Shown: one piece after another, positions 25,301 through 33,261 of the stretch | Layout: each line of letters starts with the position of its first letter | Numbering within the stretch: the first letter of the stretch is position 1 | Origin: Ochotona curzoniae | Taxonomy: Eukaryota > Chordata > Mammalia > Lagomorpha > Ochotonidae | Assembly: GCF_017591425.1 (NCBI RefSeq) | Contig: NW_024464918.1 | Location: 23,340,001-23,404,000, forward strand | Length of the DNA stretch: 64,000 nucleotides | Direction of reading: 5' to 3' | Made by a program: the position numbers and the translations under genes | Notes under the pieces: generated by a model | What the model was told of the DNA's origin: nothing | Databases searched by the model: none | The model's input: the letters and a program-made list of their open reading frames with translations, nothing else

Positions 25301-26350
25301 GAGCCCCAGCTCTGCTCAGGAGACCTCCTTGCCACATGTGCACCCTGGAAAAAGCAGCAGGTGATGTTCTGAATAACTGGGGCCCTGCACACGTGTGGAA
25401 CCCCAATAACCAGTCCCGGGTCCTGGCTGCTGCAGAAGTGAACCAGCAGATGGGAGGCCGGCCTCTTTCTTTCAAATTAAAAAAAAAATAACAATGATTA
25501 TAAAACACAAAAAACTTAGTATCTCCTCTACTATCCCTTAGCAAGTCCCCCAATAATATTTCTACATCTAATACAACCCAAAACACTGTGCAAGAACAGC
25601 TGTCTTTTCAGATCAACAAGAAAGCTACACCAATTTCCTTCAGTCACCCTCTTCACCCTTCAACACTGGGGACAAAACCTTTCTTTCCCCCACTCTTGTT
25701 ATTCCCGCGAAGCCCCCAGATGCTGTGCGTCTGTGCCCCCTTCAACACCTCCATCCATCAGCGTGAACCCTCTCAAAGTTACCCTCAGAATTTCCCAATC
25801 TCCAGTGGTACCTAAGCAGCGTCAGTGCTAGCATTATCAACTCCAAGATACTTTTTTTTTTACGAATCTCTTATGCTCCTGCCTTCACGGTGTGCTCCCT
25901 CCAAATTCCTAAAACCCTTCGATGCCCACATCATTCTTCAAATCCCTCTTTGCCATCATCCCTTTTCCTGCCAGAATATTCTGAAAAGGCCTTGGCTTCC
26001 TGGTGGCCCCGGATTAACACCGTGTGTGAACGAGCCCCTCGCCCGCCCACCTCAGGATACACACACACCCCCCAATTCCCATTCTGAAAATCCCTCAACA
26101 GCCCCGCGGTCCTGCTCCAGTTCCCTCACTCCTCCTGCCGCCCGTCCCAGCACCCGGAGCTGGGCGTGTGTAAAAAGCCGCGGCTGCCCTCTCCCCCCGG
26201 CCAGCCCCGGGCACAGCGCTCCAGGGAAGCCGCCGCCCGCACCTCCCGCCCGGCGCCCCACGCCGGCCCCGGCCCGGCCCAGCTCGCTCACATCGGCTCC
26301 AGCAACTTGGCCAGCCAGGACTTGAGGGCATCCACATCCTCTATGAGCAT
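4217..26350 (-). CDS. RBM27: RBM27, N-terminal coding part (exons 1-8 of a longer gene)
   Basis: RNA-binding motif protein 27, a nuclear-speckle RNA-binding protein and paralogue of RBM26, linked to nuclear poly(A) RNA handling. Eight coding exons join to 1270 nt (423 codons plus 1 nt) without a stop. Order of parts: residues 1-80, helical PWI-like N-terminus; 101-164, charged region; 164-190, RS-like run; 278-297, CCCH zinc finger with spacing C-x8-C-x5-C-x3-H; 314-335, polyproline; 336-355, ten Pro-Gly dipeptides. Coding segments are 26292-26350, 17446-17564, 12588-12712, 10346-10437, 9514-9707, 8583-8840, 6588-6875 and 4217-4351. All have GT-AG borders and compatible phases. The start is the first ATG in the CpG-rich 5' exon and matches the family N-terminus. 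The RRM and C-terminus lie beyond the left edge. Gene identity is from family knowledge of the protein; exon borders are read from the sequence. Confidence 0.96.
4410..4632 (+). mobile_element. Old SINE, 3' truncated
   Basis: gttggggccatgttgagg through gaagctcctggttcc. The tail is absent. Confidence 0.75.
4897..5216 (+). mobile_element. SINE
   Basis: ggggctggtgtgatggc through the tctctgtctctcc block. The A-rich tail has become (caa)n. Confidence 0.85.
5437..5768 (+). mobile_element. SINE
   Basis: ggagcaggcacacagtac through ccaataaaaatgc and aataaatctt. Confidence 0.85.
5769..6032 (+). mobile_element. Old SINE, head shortened
   Basis: Directly follows the tail of the previous copy: gatgctggcatcttac through aaataaataaaacaaatctt. 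Confidence 0.78.
6588..6875 (-). CDS. RBM27: RBM27 coding exon 7 (CCCH finger, polyproline, Pro-Gly repeat)
   Basis: 288 nt, codons 283-378 plus one base, acceptor tacag, donor gtaagt. It begins ERGFCVLGDLCQFDH, supplying Cys287, Cys293 and His297 of the zinc finger. Polyproline follows, then ten Pro-Gly pairs (336-355), mostly in identical CCAGGG hexamers, and a proline-rich end. Confidence 0.95.
6658..6717 (-). repeat. Coding hexanucleotide repeat (Pro-Gly)10
   Basis: Read on the minus strand this is six perfect CCAGGG units followed by four variant Pro-Gly units (CCA GGT, CCG GGC, CCA GGT, CCT GGC). It lies in frame inside RBM27 exon 7. Perfect hexamers at one end and decayed ones at the other suggest replication-slippage growth. 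Confidence 0.93.
7526..7541. repeat. (AC)8 microsatellite
   Basis: Uninterrupted ca/ac dinucleotides in RBM27 intron 6. Confidence 0.9.
8205..8534 (+). mobile_element. Old SINE
   Basis: ggtggccaacattgtgac through ttccaaaatagtaaat and an A12 tail. It lies only about 50 bp from RBM27 exon 6. Confidence 0.82.
8583..8840 (-). CDS. RBM27: RBM27 coding exon 6 (first half of CCCH finger)
   Basis: 258 nt, codons 197-282 plus one base. The acceptor ends in aaacag behind an 18-T polypyrimidine run near 8854-8872; the donor is gtaaaa. It encodes a Ser/Asn-rich linker and ends RCRDYD, supplying Cys278, the first zinc ligand. Confidence 0.95.
8841..9513 (-). other. RBM27: RBM27 intron 5
   Basis: 673-bp intron, free of SINEs. 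The acceptor tract is a long T-run (A-run on the plus strand). Nothing else recognised. Confidence 0.85.
9514..9707 (-). CDS. RBM27: RBM27 coding exon 5 (RS-like region)
   Basis: 194 nt, codons 132-196 plus one base, acceptor tatag, donor gtgagt. It starts with a basic, tyrosine-rich stretch (DGKWRDYDRYYERN). Residues 164-190 are an arginine-serine run of the kind that targets nuclear speckles. Confidence 0.95.
9708..10345 (-). other. RBM27: RBM27 intron 4
   Basis: 638-bp intron without SINEs. A short (ag)n stretch lies near 9908-9920. Otherwise unique sequence. Confidence 0.85.
10346..10437 (-). CDS. RBM27: RBM27 coding exon 4
   Basis: 92 nt, codons 102-131 plus two bases. The acceptor is atag before GTATTTCAG. 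The donor gtgtgt is weaker than the others. It encodes a charged, probably disordered segment (VFQEPAEEERD, then KKKYPSPQKTRSESNER). Confidence 0.94.
10570..10855 (+). mobile_element. SINE, tail interrupted by an antisense SINE
   Basis: ggtcagcacacagcatagc to tttcaagtaagaaaaaag. The missing tail (aataaataaatctttt) reappears at about 11167 after the inserted copy. Confidence 0.85.
10849..11166 (-). mobile_element. SINE inserted into another SINE
   Basis: T-run, aagatttatttttattgg, through ctaccacactaggccc. It is younger than the sense copy it splits. Confidence 0.88.
11225..11530 (+). mobile_element. Old SINE
   Basis: ttggagtaggtgttgtaatg through ttcaaataaattataaatc. Confidence 0.8.
11815..12125 (+). 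mobile_element. SINE
   Basis: aaggctggcgtggtggg through aataaataagtaaatctt. Confidence 0.85.
12588..12712 (-). CDS. RBM27: RBM27 coding exon 3
   Basis: 125 nt, codons 60-101, acceptor cttag, donor gtaata. It finishes the N-terminal domain (GFVDKLFESLYTKNYLPPLEP) and enters a Lys/Glu/Pro-rich linker. It ends exactly between codons. Confidence 0.95.
13085..13790 (-). mobile_element. L1-like LINE 3' end, antisense
   Basis: T-rich start (poly-A of a minus-strand element) at 13088-13130, then tttacatagtcaattagggt. From there it shares a colinear order of motifs with 56508-57170. The distal part (ggctggactgcaacaccc, 13663) resembles the GC-rich array at 19.6 kb. L1 assignment rests on recollection of lagomorph L1 3' ends. 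Confidence 0.55.
13872..14195 (+). mobile_element. SINE
   Basis: gagcccagcgcaatagtagc through ccagtaaataaatc plus a T-run. Confidence 0.9.
14308..14608 (-). mobile_element. SINE
   Basis: taaagatttgttttgattag through ctatggcactgggccc. Confidence 0.88.
14787..15082 (+). mobile_element. Old SINE
   Basis: tggtgacagtgcgatgatat through gacttccgaagaaataac. Confidence 0.78.
15083..15412 (+). mobile_element. SINE
   Basis: ggagccagtgcaatggc through a rearranged tail with aatgaatcttt, abutting the previous copy. Confidence 0.83.
15458..15750 (-). mobile_element. Old SINE
   Basis: ttctttaagatttctttttg through gccacagcactggcccc. Confidence 0.82.
15803..15842. repeat. (TG)n microsatellite
   Basis: gtgtgcgtgcgtgtg followed by uninterrupted tg to about 15840. 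Confidence 0.92.
16135..16440 (+). mobile_element. SINE
   Basis: gtcatgcacagcgtgag through aataaataaatcttt. A short internal deletion joins the B-box region to agctccctgcttgag. Confidence 0.85.
16909..17246 (+). mobile_element. Full-length SINE with 13-bp target-site duplication
   Basis: gggcccagtgctgtggcc through aataaataaatcttaaaaat. agaaaaatgatta flanks it at 16896-16908 and 17247-17259. Confidence 0.93.
17446..17564 (-). CDS. RBM27: RBM27 coding exon 2
   Basis: 119 nt, codons 20-59. The acceptor ctag precedes ATGTGATGC; joined to exon 1 it restores ATA TGT GAT (Ile-Cys-Asp). The donor is gtaatt. It encodes the ALANYVVALVKKDKP segment of the N-terminal helical domain and ends one base into codon 60. 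Confidence 0.95.
18032..18322 (+). mobile_element. Old SINE
   Basis: ggaagctggcatgtggtc through ttcaaataaaatgaaaat. Confidence 0.78.
18332..18645 (+). mobile_element. SINE
   Basis: ggaggccagcatagc through tctgcctttccaaaaaaac. Confidence 0.83.
18877..19190 (+). mobile_element. SINE
   Basis: agggccagcatcaacgc through aaataaagataaatctt; part of the B-box area is lost. Confidence 0.85.
19412..19600 (-). mobile_element. Old SINE fragment
   Basis: ttaatttatttgaaaattg through gtccaggatgggcatt; diverged. Confidence 0.65.
19608..20706. repeat. GC-rich degenerate tandem array with about 240-bp higher-order period
   Basis: Built from short units around the motif ccaggct(a/g)ggctgcagca(c/t)c. A larger block recurs: ctcagggtttcccc (about 19931), tatgggcactcccc (about 20168) and tcagtgatatcccc (about 20418), roughly 240 bp apart. 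The second and third elements of each block (ggtgagcatgagagc / ggtgatcatgagagcc / gtatgtgtgatgatct) keep step. Related sequence occurs near 13600-13760 and, inverted, at 47790-48030. It is probably derived from a LINE UTR or a satellite; family not recognised. Confidence 0.7.
20708..21043 (+). mobile_element. Full-length SINE, little diverged
   Basis: gggcccagcagcacggcc through ataaaaataaatct. It follows the tandem array directly. Confidence 0.92.
21106..21131. other. Perfect 10-bp hairpin
   Basis: AAAAACCCCA-AATTTG-TGGGGTTTTT. It looks like a bacterial terminator but lies in a mammalian intron. Confidence 0.6.
21179..21201. other. Perfect 10-bp hairpin with 3-nt loop
   Basis: GACTACTGTT-TGT-AACAGTAGTC, 47 bp after the previous hairpin. 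Confidence 0.6.
21233..21572 (+). mobile_element. SINE with internal 37-bp duplication
   Basis: ggggttgacacagtgac through aataaaaataaataagtct. gcccaaggctgtgggctcc starts at both 21369 and 21406. Confidence 0.87.
21886..22112 (+). mobile_element. 5'-truncated young SINE
   Basis: Begins in mid element at ggcctgggaaagcagtcgag and is near consensus to aataaatctttaaaaaaa. Confidence 0.9.
22178..22285 (+). mobile_element. Two SINE heads in tandem
   Basis: ggggccagcactgtggcc (22179) is broken off at cccacatgg, where a second head, ggcccagcacaatggc (22242), starts. Confidence 0.75.
22508..22890 (+). mobile_element. SINE with extended 3' end
   Basis: gggcctggcacagtagcc through ctctctgtaaaattt. About 60 bp of other sequence follows before ttcaaataaataataaaaaa. 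Confidence 0.83.
22942..23270 (+). mobile_element. Old SINE
   Basis: aggccggtgtggcagcac through tctgcctccaatgagaac. Confidence 0.8.
23328..23585 (+). mobile_element. Old SINE, internally deleted
   Basis: ggacaagtactgtgtcac through taaataaataaataactctt; most of the B-box segment is lost. Confidence 0.78.
23730..24002 (+). mobile_element. SINE, head truncated
   Basis: ctaagtaaagccgccgcc through acataaataaatctt plus A13. Confidence 0.82.
24070..24403 (-). mobile_element. SINE with short target-site duplication
   Basis: tatatatttatttttattgg through gctatcatgccaggccc. taaagaat lies at both ends (about 24060 and 24407). Confidence 0.88.
25205..25490 (+). mobile_element. Old SINE
   Basis: Diverged; gtgaaccagcagatggga and a ttcaaattaaaaaaa tail are clear, the head is not. 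Confidence 0.65.
26292..26350 (-). CDS. RBM27: RBM27 coding exon 1
   Basis: Start codon at 26350-26348, followed by LIEDVDALKSWLAKLLEP and two bases of codon 20. The donor gtgagc is at 26291-26286. The exon sits in a CpG-rich promoter. It encodes the first helices of the PWI-like N-terminus. Confidence 0.95.
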
Positions 26351-26717
26351 GGTGCAGCGAAGGCGGGCTCGGCCGCCGCTCCGGTTCCTGAGGCCTGCCG
26401 TGGGGCTCGGCTCGCCGCGTCCGCACGTTCCCCTCACGGCTCCCGGTGCCCCTGCCCACCGGGCATCTCAGGAGACTTGAACCTACTCCCCCGGCCGGGG
26501 CCTAACAGGAACTAACCCCAGAGCCCTCCCTCAACCTAACCCGAAGCTGAGGTAGGCGGGAGACGACGGCGAGTGGCGGGCACAACAGCCAATCGTAGCG
26601 AGCGGGCCCTGCGCGCACGGCCAATGAAAAGGCTCGCTCGCCCCGCCGGCCGGTCGTACCCAGTTAGGTAGGAGGGATCTAGCAAGGTAGGTGGAGAGCT
26701 GAAGTGAACTCCTGGTG

Positions 26718-26732
26718 CAAGATGGTATCTTG
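26718..26732. promoter_or_regulatory. Perfect palindrome with YY1-like CAAGATGG core
   Basis: CAAGAT-GGT-ATCTTG, 6-bp arms and a 3-bp centre, at the distal edge of the RBM27 promoter. CAAGATGG resembles a YY1 core. Binding is inference. Confidence 0.4.
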
Positions 26733-27574
26733 GAGAAGGTGCTTCGCCTCTTAAAGGGGCCGCGGCACCTTTTTGGACCACGCCGCCGCCCGCCGCGGAA
26801 TACCGGTGTCTGCTGCTGCTGCAAGTGCCTGGGGGAACCCGGAGAGCCCCTAAGCCTGGTTCCTTCCTCTCGTTTTTCCTGGAAACACTTGCTCGTGTCC
26901 CGAAATGACTCAGCTGTAGTAAATCTGCAATACAACGTGCAATATGTCCACGTTCAACGCATTGCACGGAATGCAAAACCTGACTTTTTCCTGACGTGCT
27001 CATTTTGAACGGCGATCACGCTCGCCGCTGTCACGCAGAGGGGTTTCCGACAACCGTGCCTTGCAACCCAACACTTCGTCGTTTTTAAAACGTGGCGCAC
27101 AGATGTAAAAAGGCTGAGGCCATTTCAATTCGACTCATATTATCAATAAATGCTCTGTTTGGGAAAAAAAAAAAATGGTTCCGATTTTAAAAGCTGCCTT
27201 TTCGTTGCCTAACTAAAATTCAATCGCTAGAGTGGGGCGAATGTTAATGAACATAAAATGTTTTTAAAAACAGTTTTAAAGAAATATCACAATTACCGAA
27301 AAAGCAACTTGGTTTGTACTAGGTGAGAAATTTCTGGGGGACTTTGGAAGCCTCTGGTTTAGCTTTGGTGATGGCATGTTTGTGGAGTAGGAAATTCTGA
27401 GCCCCTGAAAGACGCCAGTGCTGGGACCCCAATAATGACTGTTATAAACAGAATTGTGCCACTTAGGAAGCTCAAGTTGATGACGTTATGCTTTGAAAGA
27501 AGAATATTTTGAAAAATATCTGATGAGCGCACCCCTCAAAGAGACCGGATAAGCTAAAAGGAGCACGTATCCAT

Positions 27575-27755
27575 AGAACAGGTGTAGGCAAACTTTTTTG
27601 CTGTAATAAGTCAGAGAGTAAATAATTTTGGTTTTGTGGGCCTTGAGATTTCTAAGACAACTACTCAATGCGGTGCGGTGTTACGGCATGCAACTGGCCA
27701 CGGATAATAAGCGTGGCTGCACTCCAGTCACACTTCCTTGCATATTGCATGAAAT
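27575..27755 (-). mobile_element. Ancient hAT-like DNA transposon relic
   Basis: gtaggcaaacttttttgctg, then agtaaataattttggttttg and gcgtggctgcactccag. The order matches a common mammalian non-autonomous hAT-type repeat; exact family name uncertain. Confidence 0.55.
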
Positions 27756-27831
27756 TTCCAACTTTATATGATTTTCACATATCATGAAATACCATTCTGT
27801 TAATTTTTTTGTTCAGTCATTTAAAAGTATA

Positions 27832-28280
27832 AAAGCTTGGTGGTCGCTGTGGAACAGCCACTTAAGCCACGTCTTCGGATGTTGGCTCCAGTGTCCCATT
27901 TTGGAGCAGTGACACTTAGGGACCAGGTATCTTCACTTTCTTCTTCTTTTTTTTTTTTTTATAATGTTCTTGTGTTTGTATTTGAAAGGCTGGAAGATGG
28001 AGTTACAGAGAGAAAAGGCGCCTTGCACCTTCACTCTCCATCCAGCTTCCGGCTGTTGTACACTGGGAGCAGCAGATGCGTGCTCAAAGGCCTGGGCACC
28101 TGCCACACGCAAGGGAGATGGCAGGTCTGGATGAATTGCCACACTCCCGGCTTTGCCTGGTCGCTCTGACTACTGGAGATGTTTGGTGAGTCAACTAGGG
28201 GATAGAAGCATTCTCTCTCTCTCTCCCCCATCTCTGCGTGTGTCATTCTACTTTTCAATTACATGAGAAGAAATAAATAC
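27832..28280 (+). mobile_element. Old SINE with inserted antisense tail piece
   Basis: tggtggtcgctgtggaac at the head; 27935-28010 looks like an antisense SINE start (tttgaaaggctggaag). A diverged sense body follows. Confidence 0.6.
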
Positions 28281-28414
28281 TTTTTCAGTATAAAAGCCTT
28301 TGTAATCTCACAGATGTACCAAAAACGGTGCCAGCAGGGTTTGGCTTGTAGGTCAAAGTCTGCAGACTTCTCACCATAGAGTAATAAAAAGCAAAGTGCA
28401 CTTACAAATCGAAT

Positions 28415-28678
28415 GGAGCCGGCGTGGTGGCTTATCAAGCTGATCTCCACCTCTGGCAGCGGCAAACCATATGGATGCAGATTTGTGTCCCTGCTGCTTC
28501 ATTTCCAATCCAGCTCCTTATTGATGGCTTGGGATAGCAGCAGATGATGGCTCACGTAGAGGACCAAGGAGAAGCTCTGGGCTCTTGGTTTTGAGTCAGT
28601 TCAGCTCTAGCTATTGTGGTCATTTGGGGAGTGAAGCAACGTGAATTTGCCTTTCAAATAAAAATAGATGTCTTTAAG
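28415..28678 (+). mobile_element. SINE
   Basis: ggagccggcgtggtggc through ttcaaataaaaatagatg. Confidence 0.83.
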
Positions 28679-28871
28679 AAACAAAAAAGAAAGATCAGGG
28701 GTGGGAGTTTGTGGAATCCCAGCCCTATACGAAATTGTACCACATACTTCAAAAATTCGTAATTTTAAAAAATATATATGTTCATATATATGTGAAAGAA
28801 AGAAACTGCTTTGAATGTAGATGTGGCATCTCAAACTAATTTGAATAAAATATTTACAGAATTGCCTCTCA

Positions 28872-29202
28872 GGCCCAGTGGCTAAATTCTTGCCTTGCGA
28901 GCACTGTGATCCCATATGGGAACCAGTTTGTATCCCAGCTGCTCTACTTCCCTTCCAACTAACTCCCTATTTGTAACCTGAGAAGGCAGTAGAGGTAGAC
29001 CAAAGCCTTGGGACCCTGCACCTGTCTCAGAGACTCAGAATAAGCTCCTGGATCCTGGCTTTAGAACGGTTCAGTTCCTGCCATTGCAGCCATTTGAGGA
29101 GTGAACCAACAGATGGAAGAGGCTCTTGCTCTCTCTGACTCTCCTTCTCTCTGTAAATCTGGTCTGCCTTTCCAATAAAAATAACAAATAAATCTTTAAA
29201 AG
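28872..29202 (+). mobile_element. SINE
   Basis: ggcccagtggctaaattc through ataacaaataaatcttt; slightly 5'-truncated. Confidence 0.87.
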
Positions 29203-29474
29203 AAAAAATAATTGCTTCTCCACAAGTGGAAGTAAAATACAATATAATCTACTCCCATGCTTGCCTCACTGTATTTACTAACTAGTTTAAACTGATCAGT
29301 AGCCATGGAGCAACATTTTTCCACTTCTTTTATTTGGTAGTATCCACAATGTACACAAAACTGATGTATGTACAATCCATGATTGTTTGGGGGCCTTGGG
29401 TTCAGCCATACAATTACTGGGCTATTTTGAATGCAGAGCATAAATACATAAATATATATATAAATACACATATT

Positions 29475-29560
29475 CCTAATTCAGCACATACGTAGTGCGT
29501 GCTGATCGCCAGTACCGGATCTATGCTGGGGCAAAACGAAACAAAGTAGATTGGAAGGTA
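29475..29560 (+). mobile_element. L2-like relic
   Basis: cagcacatacgtagtgcg and atgctggggcaaaacgaa resemble the L2 'cacctactatgtgcca...gctggggata' block. Confidence 0.4.
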
Positions 29561-30029
29561 TATTCATTCACTGGGACTTTGGAGAGAAATCTGAGCCTTT
29601 GCAGAACTCAGATTCTGATGGGCAAATTGTTAGTCTTTGGAAATGCTCATCACAGCTACAGTTGTAAAGCACGTTTGCCCACCCTACACGATGCGTCTAA
29701 GTGCGTGCCGCCTCGCTTCCTTCCGTAACTGCTATTGTAGAGTAGACACTATTCATGGACAAAATAATGTGTCCCTGAGAAGTCACGAAGTAGAAGGGCC
29801 CAAATTTGACTATGTTGATTTGGCTGCAGAGGCTGCAACCTTAACTTTGACCATACCGTATCACCAGCAAATGTTAAAATATGAACTGTGAGGTTCATTA
29901 AAAATGCATTTAACAAAAGCATGTTTGTTACAGCCCGAATGGAATATAGCTCCCACACTCCTACTGATGTTTGAAGTTTAGAATCTGAAAATCTGCTGTT
30001 AATAGCACTAAGAGATTACAAACTTAATC

Positions 30030-30360
30030 CAGTGGTGATGTGTAGCAGATGGGCCAAGGAGAAGCTCCGTAGGTCACTGGGGACACGCCCGGAATGTAGC
30101 CCTTCGGAGAAGTCCGGTTCTAGAAGCCCGAGTTGGGTCTGGATGCCATCTGGCTGCTTTCTGCCTTTCCATGTGGTTTTTCTTCCATGCACGTTTCCAT
30201 GTTCCCATGTTCTGCCCTCACCAATGATCAAAGCAACGGTACCAATCCACTTGTATTGTAAGCCTCCCACCACTGTGAGCTAAATTAAATCTTCTTTCTT
30301 CCTAAGCAGATTATCTGAGATATTTCATTGCGGTAACAAAAAGCCAACTAATGAATTTGT
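30030..30360 (+). mobile_element. Ancient LTR-like relic
   Basis: The 3' part (atgttctgccctcacca, ctgtgagctaaattaaatc, aacaaaaagccaactaatg) matches the end of a widespread mammalian LTR-type repeat, possibly MaLR/ERVL. No coding remnant. Confidence 0.45.
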
Positions 30361-30559
30361 TGGCACCTGGCAGTCACTGTTCTTGGATAGTAGACAATAA
30401 GTCTGATTTTAAATAAACTTAAAATTTAAATTTAAAAAATGTCTTGGATTAGTGAAGGCAGATACTAGGGTAAATGCTTAATAAAGACAGGCTTGGAGTT
30501 CTACAAGTTGTTTATCGTCATAGGAAGAAAATTTTATTTAAGAAAAAGGAGATTATTAG

Positions 30560-30768
30560 GCTAATATCATGGCACAGCAAATGGCTGCAACAACCGGGTC
30601 TCTCATTGGAGTGCAGGGCCCAAGCACTTGAGCCAAGTTTCATTGTCTTCTCAGGTACATCAATGGAGAGCCAGATTGGAAGCGGAGAAGCCAGGATTCA
30701 AACCTGTTCCTGTATGGGTTGCTGGCCCTGCAAGTAGTAGCTTTATCTACCACACCATAGCAACAGTC
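30560..30768 (-). mobile_element. Old SINE, tail lost
   Basis: gcacttgagccaagtttc through ctaccacaccatagcaac. Confidence 0.72.
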
Positions 30769-30780
30769 CCCCAAGGATTT

Positions 30781-31109
30781 TTTTTTTTTTTGTAGATTTA
30801 TTTATTTTCATTGCAAAGTCAGATACACAGAGAGGAGGAGAGACAGAGAGGAAAATCTTCCATCCAATGATTCATGCCCCAAGTGACCGCAATGGCTGGA
30901 GCCGAGCCAATCTGAAGCCAGGAGCCAGTTCGGGTCTCCCATGTGGGTGCAGAGTCCCAAGACCCTAGACTGTCCTCAACCACTTTCCCAGGCCACAAGC
31001 AGGGAGCTGGATGGGAAGCAGGGCCGCTGGGATTAGAACCAGTGCCCATATGGGATCCTGCTTGCCCAAGGCGAGGACTCCAGCCACCAGGCCACCGTAC
31101 AGGACACAT
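30781..31109 (-). mobile_element. Full-length SINE with target-site duplication
   Basis: T-run, gatttatttattttcattg through gccaccgtacaggac. cccaaggattt lies at 30770-30780 and 31110-31120. Confidence 0.92.
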
Positions 31110-31149
31110 CCCAAGGATTTTTTTAAACAGCTTTTTTTTTTTTTTAAGC

Positions 31150-31405
31150 TCCCTTGAAGCTAGTGTTGTGCCTCAATTGGTTAATCACTGTCTGGAATAT
31201 TGGCATCCTATTTTGAAGCACTTGTTCTAGTCCTGCCTGCTCTGCTTCCAATCCAGCTTCCTGGTTAACATGATTGGGAAAGCAGTGAAATGTGGCTCAA
31301 GTACTTGGACTAGTGCCGCCCATGGGGGAGAGCAGGAGGACGTTCCTTCTTCGTGGCTTCAACCTGATTAGCCCTGGCTGTTGCAGCCATTTGGGAAATG
31401 AACCA
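31150..31405 (+). mobile_element. Old SINE, 3' truncated
   Basis: gaagctagtgttgtgcc through ttgggaaatgaaccaggg. Confidence 0.78.
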
Positions 31406-31656
31406 GGGATGCTGGCATTGCAGGCTTAGCTTGCGCTGTGAACAAAACAGTAGCAGCAGTGCACTGACCAGACACTCTCGCTTCCCTTTGGCTTTCCATC
31501 TGGTGTTAGTAGAGAAGTGCCCTCTCTTGTTGTGATATGCACATAAAATAATAACTAATACTCCTTATGTACCAGTCACTCTTCCTTACATCTTCCTTAT
31601 ATCTTCACATTTCTCGCTCTATCTCTGCATAACAGCTTTTCTTTTTTTTAAAAAAA

Positions 31657-31994
31657 AAAAAGATTTATTTATTTTTATTGGAAGGTCAGATACACATAGA
31701 GAGGAGGAGAGACAGAGAGGAAGATCTTCTGTTCGATGATTCACTCCCCAAGTGACTGCCAACGGCCGGTGCAGTGCCGATCCAGGAGCCAGGAGCCAGG
31801 AGCCAGGAACCTCCTCCAGGTCTCCCACGCAGATGCAGAGTCTCAAGGCTTTGAGCTGTCCTTGAGTGCCTTCCCAGGCCACAAGCAGGGAGCTGGATGG
31901 GAAGTGGAGCTGCCAGGATTAGAACTGTTGCCCATATGGGACCCCAGCGCTTTCAGGGTGAGGACTTTAACCACTGTGCCACGGTGCTGGGCCT
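31657..31994 (-). mobile_element. Full-length SINE with 7-bp internal repeats
   Basis: agatttatttatttttattg through gccacggtgctgggcc. caggagc is repeated about 3.5 times at 31784-31806. Confidence 0.92.
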
Positions 31995-32044
31995 TTAATC
32001 AGGCTAATCTCCCACCTGCTGGCACTAGCATCCCATCTTGACAG

Positions 32045-32180
32045 TTACAGAAAAAAAGGGAGACAGATTTTTCTATCTACTGCTTCATTTCCCAATGACC
32101 ACAAAGGCAAGGGCTGGATCGAGCTGAAGCCAAGACCCGCAGGTCATCAACTGACATTTTTAGTGACCGGCCCTGATCCA
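32045..32180 (-). mobile_element. Old SINE fragment
   Basis: gttacagaaaaaaagggag and ctgcttcatttcccaatg; the middle is lost. Confidence 0.6.
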
Positions 32181-32317
32181 GAGCTGGAGGGTCTGAATAA
32201 TTAGGAAATGAGGACCACTGGACCTGCCACTTGGAGGATGCTCGCATTTTCATTCGATGCTGCTCCTGGACCTACCAGCTGCTGCTTGGGCTTTTTTTGT
32301 TTGTTTTCTGTTTTGTT

Positions 32318-32608
32318 TTTGAAAGGCAGATTTTACAGGGAGAGGTCTTTTATCCACTGGTTCATTCCCCGAAAGGCTGCAACAACCAGAGGTGAGCAGA
32401 TCCAAAACTGGGAGCCACGAGCTTTTTCCATATTTCACATATGGGTGCAGGGGCCCAAGGACCCAGGGCATGTTCCCCTGCTTTCAAAGGCCATGAGCAG
32501 GGAGTTGGATTGGAAGTGGAGCAGCTGGAACACAAACCAGCACCCATGGGGGGTGGGGCTGTTGGCATTACAAATGGAGGATCAGCCTGGTAAGCCATGG
32601 TATTGGCC
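32318..32608 (-). mobile_element. SINE
   Basis: tttttgaaaggcagatttta through gccatggtattggcc. Confidence 0.83.
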
Positions 32609-32617
32609 TTAAGATGG

Positions 32618-32872
32618 GTTTATTTGAAAGTCAGAATTATATTCTTTGTTTCCCTCCTTGTATAGCTGAAATCGCCAGGAGTGGGCCAGGCCAAAGGCAG
32701 GAGCCACTTCTGGATCTCCCACATGGGCAACAAGCTCAAACCCTTGGGCAGTCTTCTTTTTCCTTGCCATTAGAAAGGAGTGAGACTGGAAGTGGAGCCG
32801 CTAAAAAATGAAACGTGATCATGTGGAATCCGGCACTGCACAGCTTTATCCACCATGCCACAATGCCATTCA
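32618..32872 (-). mobile_element. Old SINE
   Basis: tttatttgaaagtcagaatt through ccaccatgccacaatgcc. Confidence 0.75.
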
Positions 32873-32911
32873 CAAGATAGGAATCTTAAATTTGCGAACA
32901 CACAGAATAAT

Positions 32912-33240
32912 TTTTTAAAATATTTACTTATTTTTATTGAAAAGGCAAATTTACAGGGAGAAATTTACAGACAGAAAGATCTTTTATCTGCTGGTTCACT
33001 CCTCAAATAACCACAACAGTCAGAGCTGAGTCTATTTGAAGCCAGGAGGCAGGAGCTTCTTCCAGGTGTCCCAAGTGGGTGCAGCGTGCCAAGGACTTGA
33101 TCCACGCTCTACTGCTTGTCCAGGCCACAAGCAAGGAGCTGGAAGGGAAGTGGAGCAGCCTGGATATGAACCGAGGCCCATGTGGGATTCTGGTGCATGC
33201 AAGGCGAGGACTTCAGCAGCTTGGCTACCATGCTGGGCCC
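32912..33240 (-). mobile_element. SINE
   Basis: tttaaaatatttacttattt through gctaccatgctgggcccc. Confidence 0.88.
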
Positions 33241-33261
33241 CAGATGAGTGGTTCCCCTCCT

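Larger units (their letters stand above)
17565..26291 (-). other. RBM27: RBM27 intron 1
   Basis: 8.7-kb first intron, packed with SINEs and one 1.1-kb GC-rich tandem array. Unique stretches are 17600-18030, 18660-18875, 19200-19410, 21046-21230 (two hairpins), 21575-21880 and 24410-25200. The last is pyrimidine-rich toward the promoter. Confidence 0.85.
26050..26900 (-). promoter_or_regulatory. RBM27: RBM27 CpG-rich promoter and 5' UTR
   Basis: GC- and CpG-rich block around and upstream of the RBM27 start codon. CCAAT boxes are visible at 26589-26593 and 26621-26625 (plus-strand reading), about 240-275 bp from the ATG. No TATA box is evident, which fits a housekeeping CpG promoter. The transcription start cannot be placed from sequence alone. 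Confidence 0.75.

Noticed and set aside
25825..26325. 166-codon plus-strand open frame at the RBM27 promoter
   Set aside because: It lies antisense to RBM27 exon 1 in GC-rich DNA, is low-complexity Pro/Ala/Arg-rich, and matches no family.
29495..29891. Two overlapping open frames (77 and 84 codons) in unique intergenic DNA
   Set aside because: No recognisable protein family, no Kozak or promoter context, and partial similarity to an L2 relic; length is within chance.
30030..30360. Endogenous retrovirus provirus
   Set aside because: Only an LTR-like 3' end is visible. There are no paired LTRs and no gag, pol or env remnants nearby.
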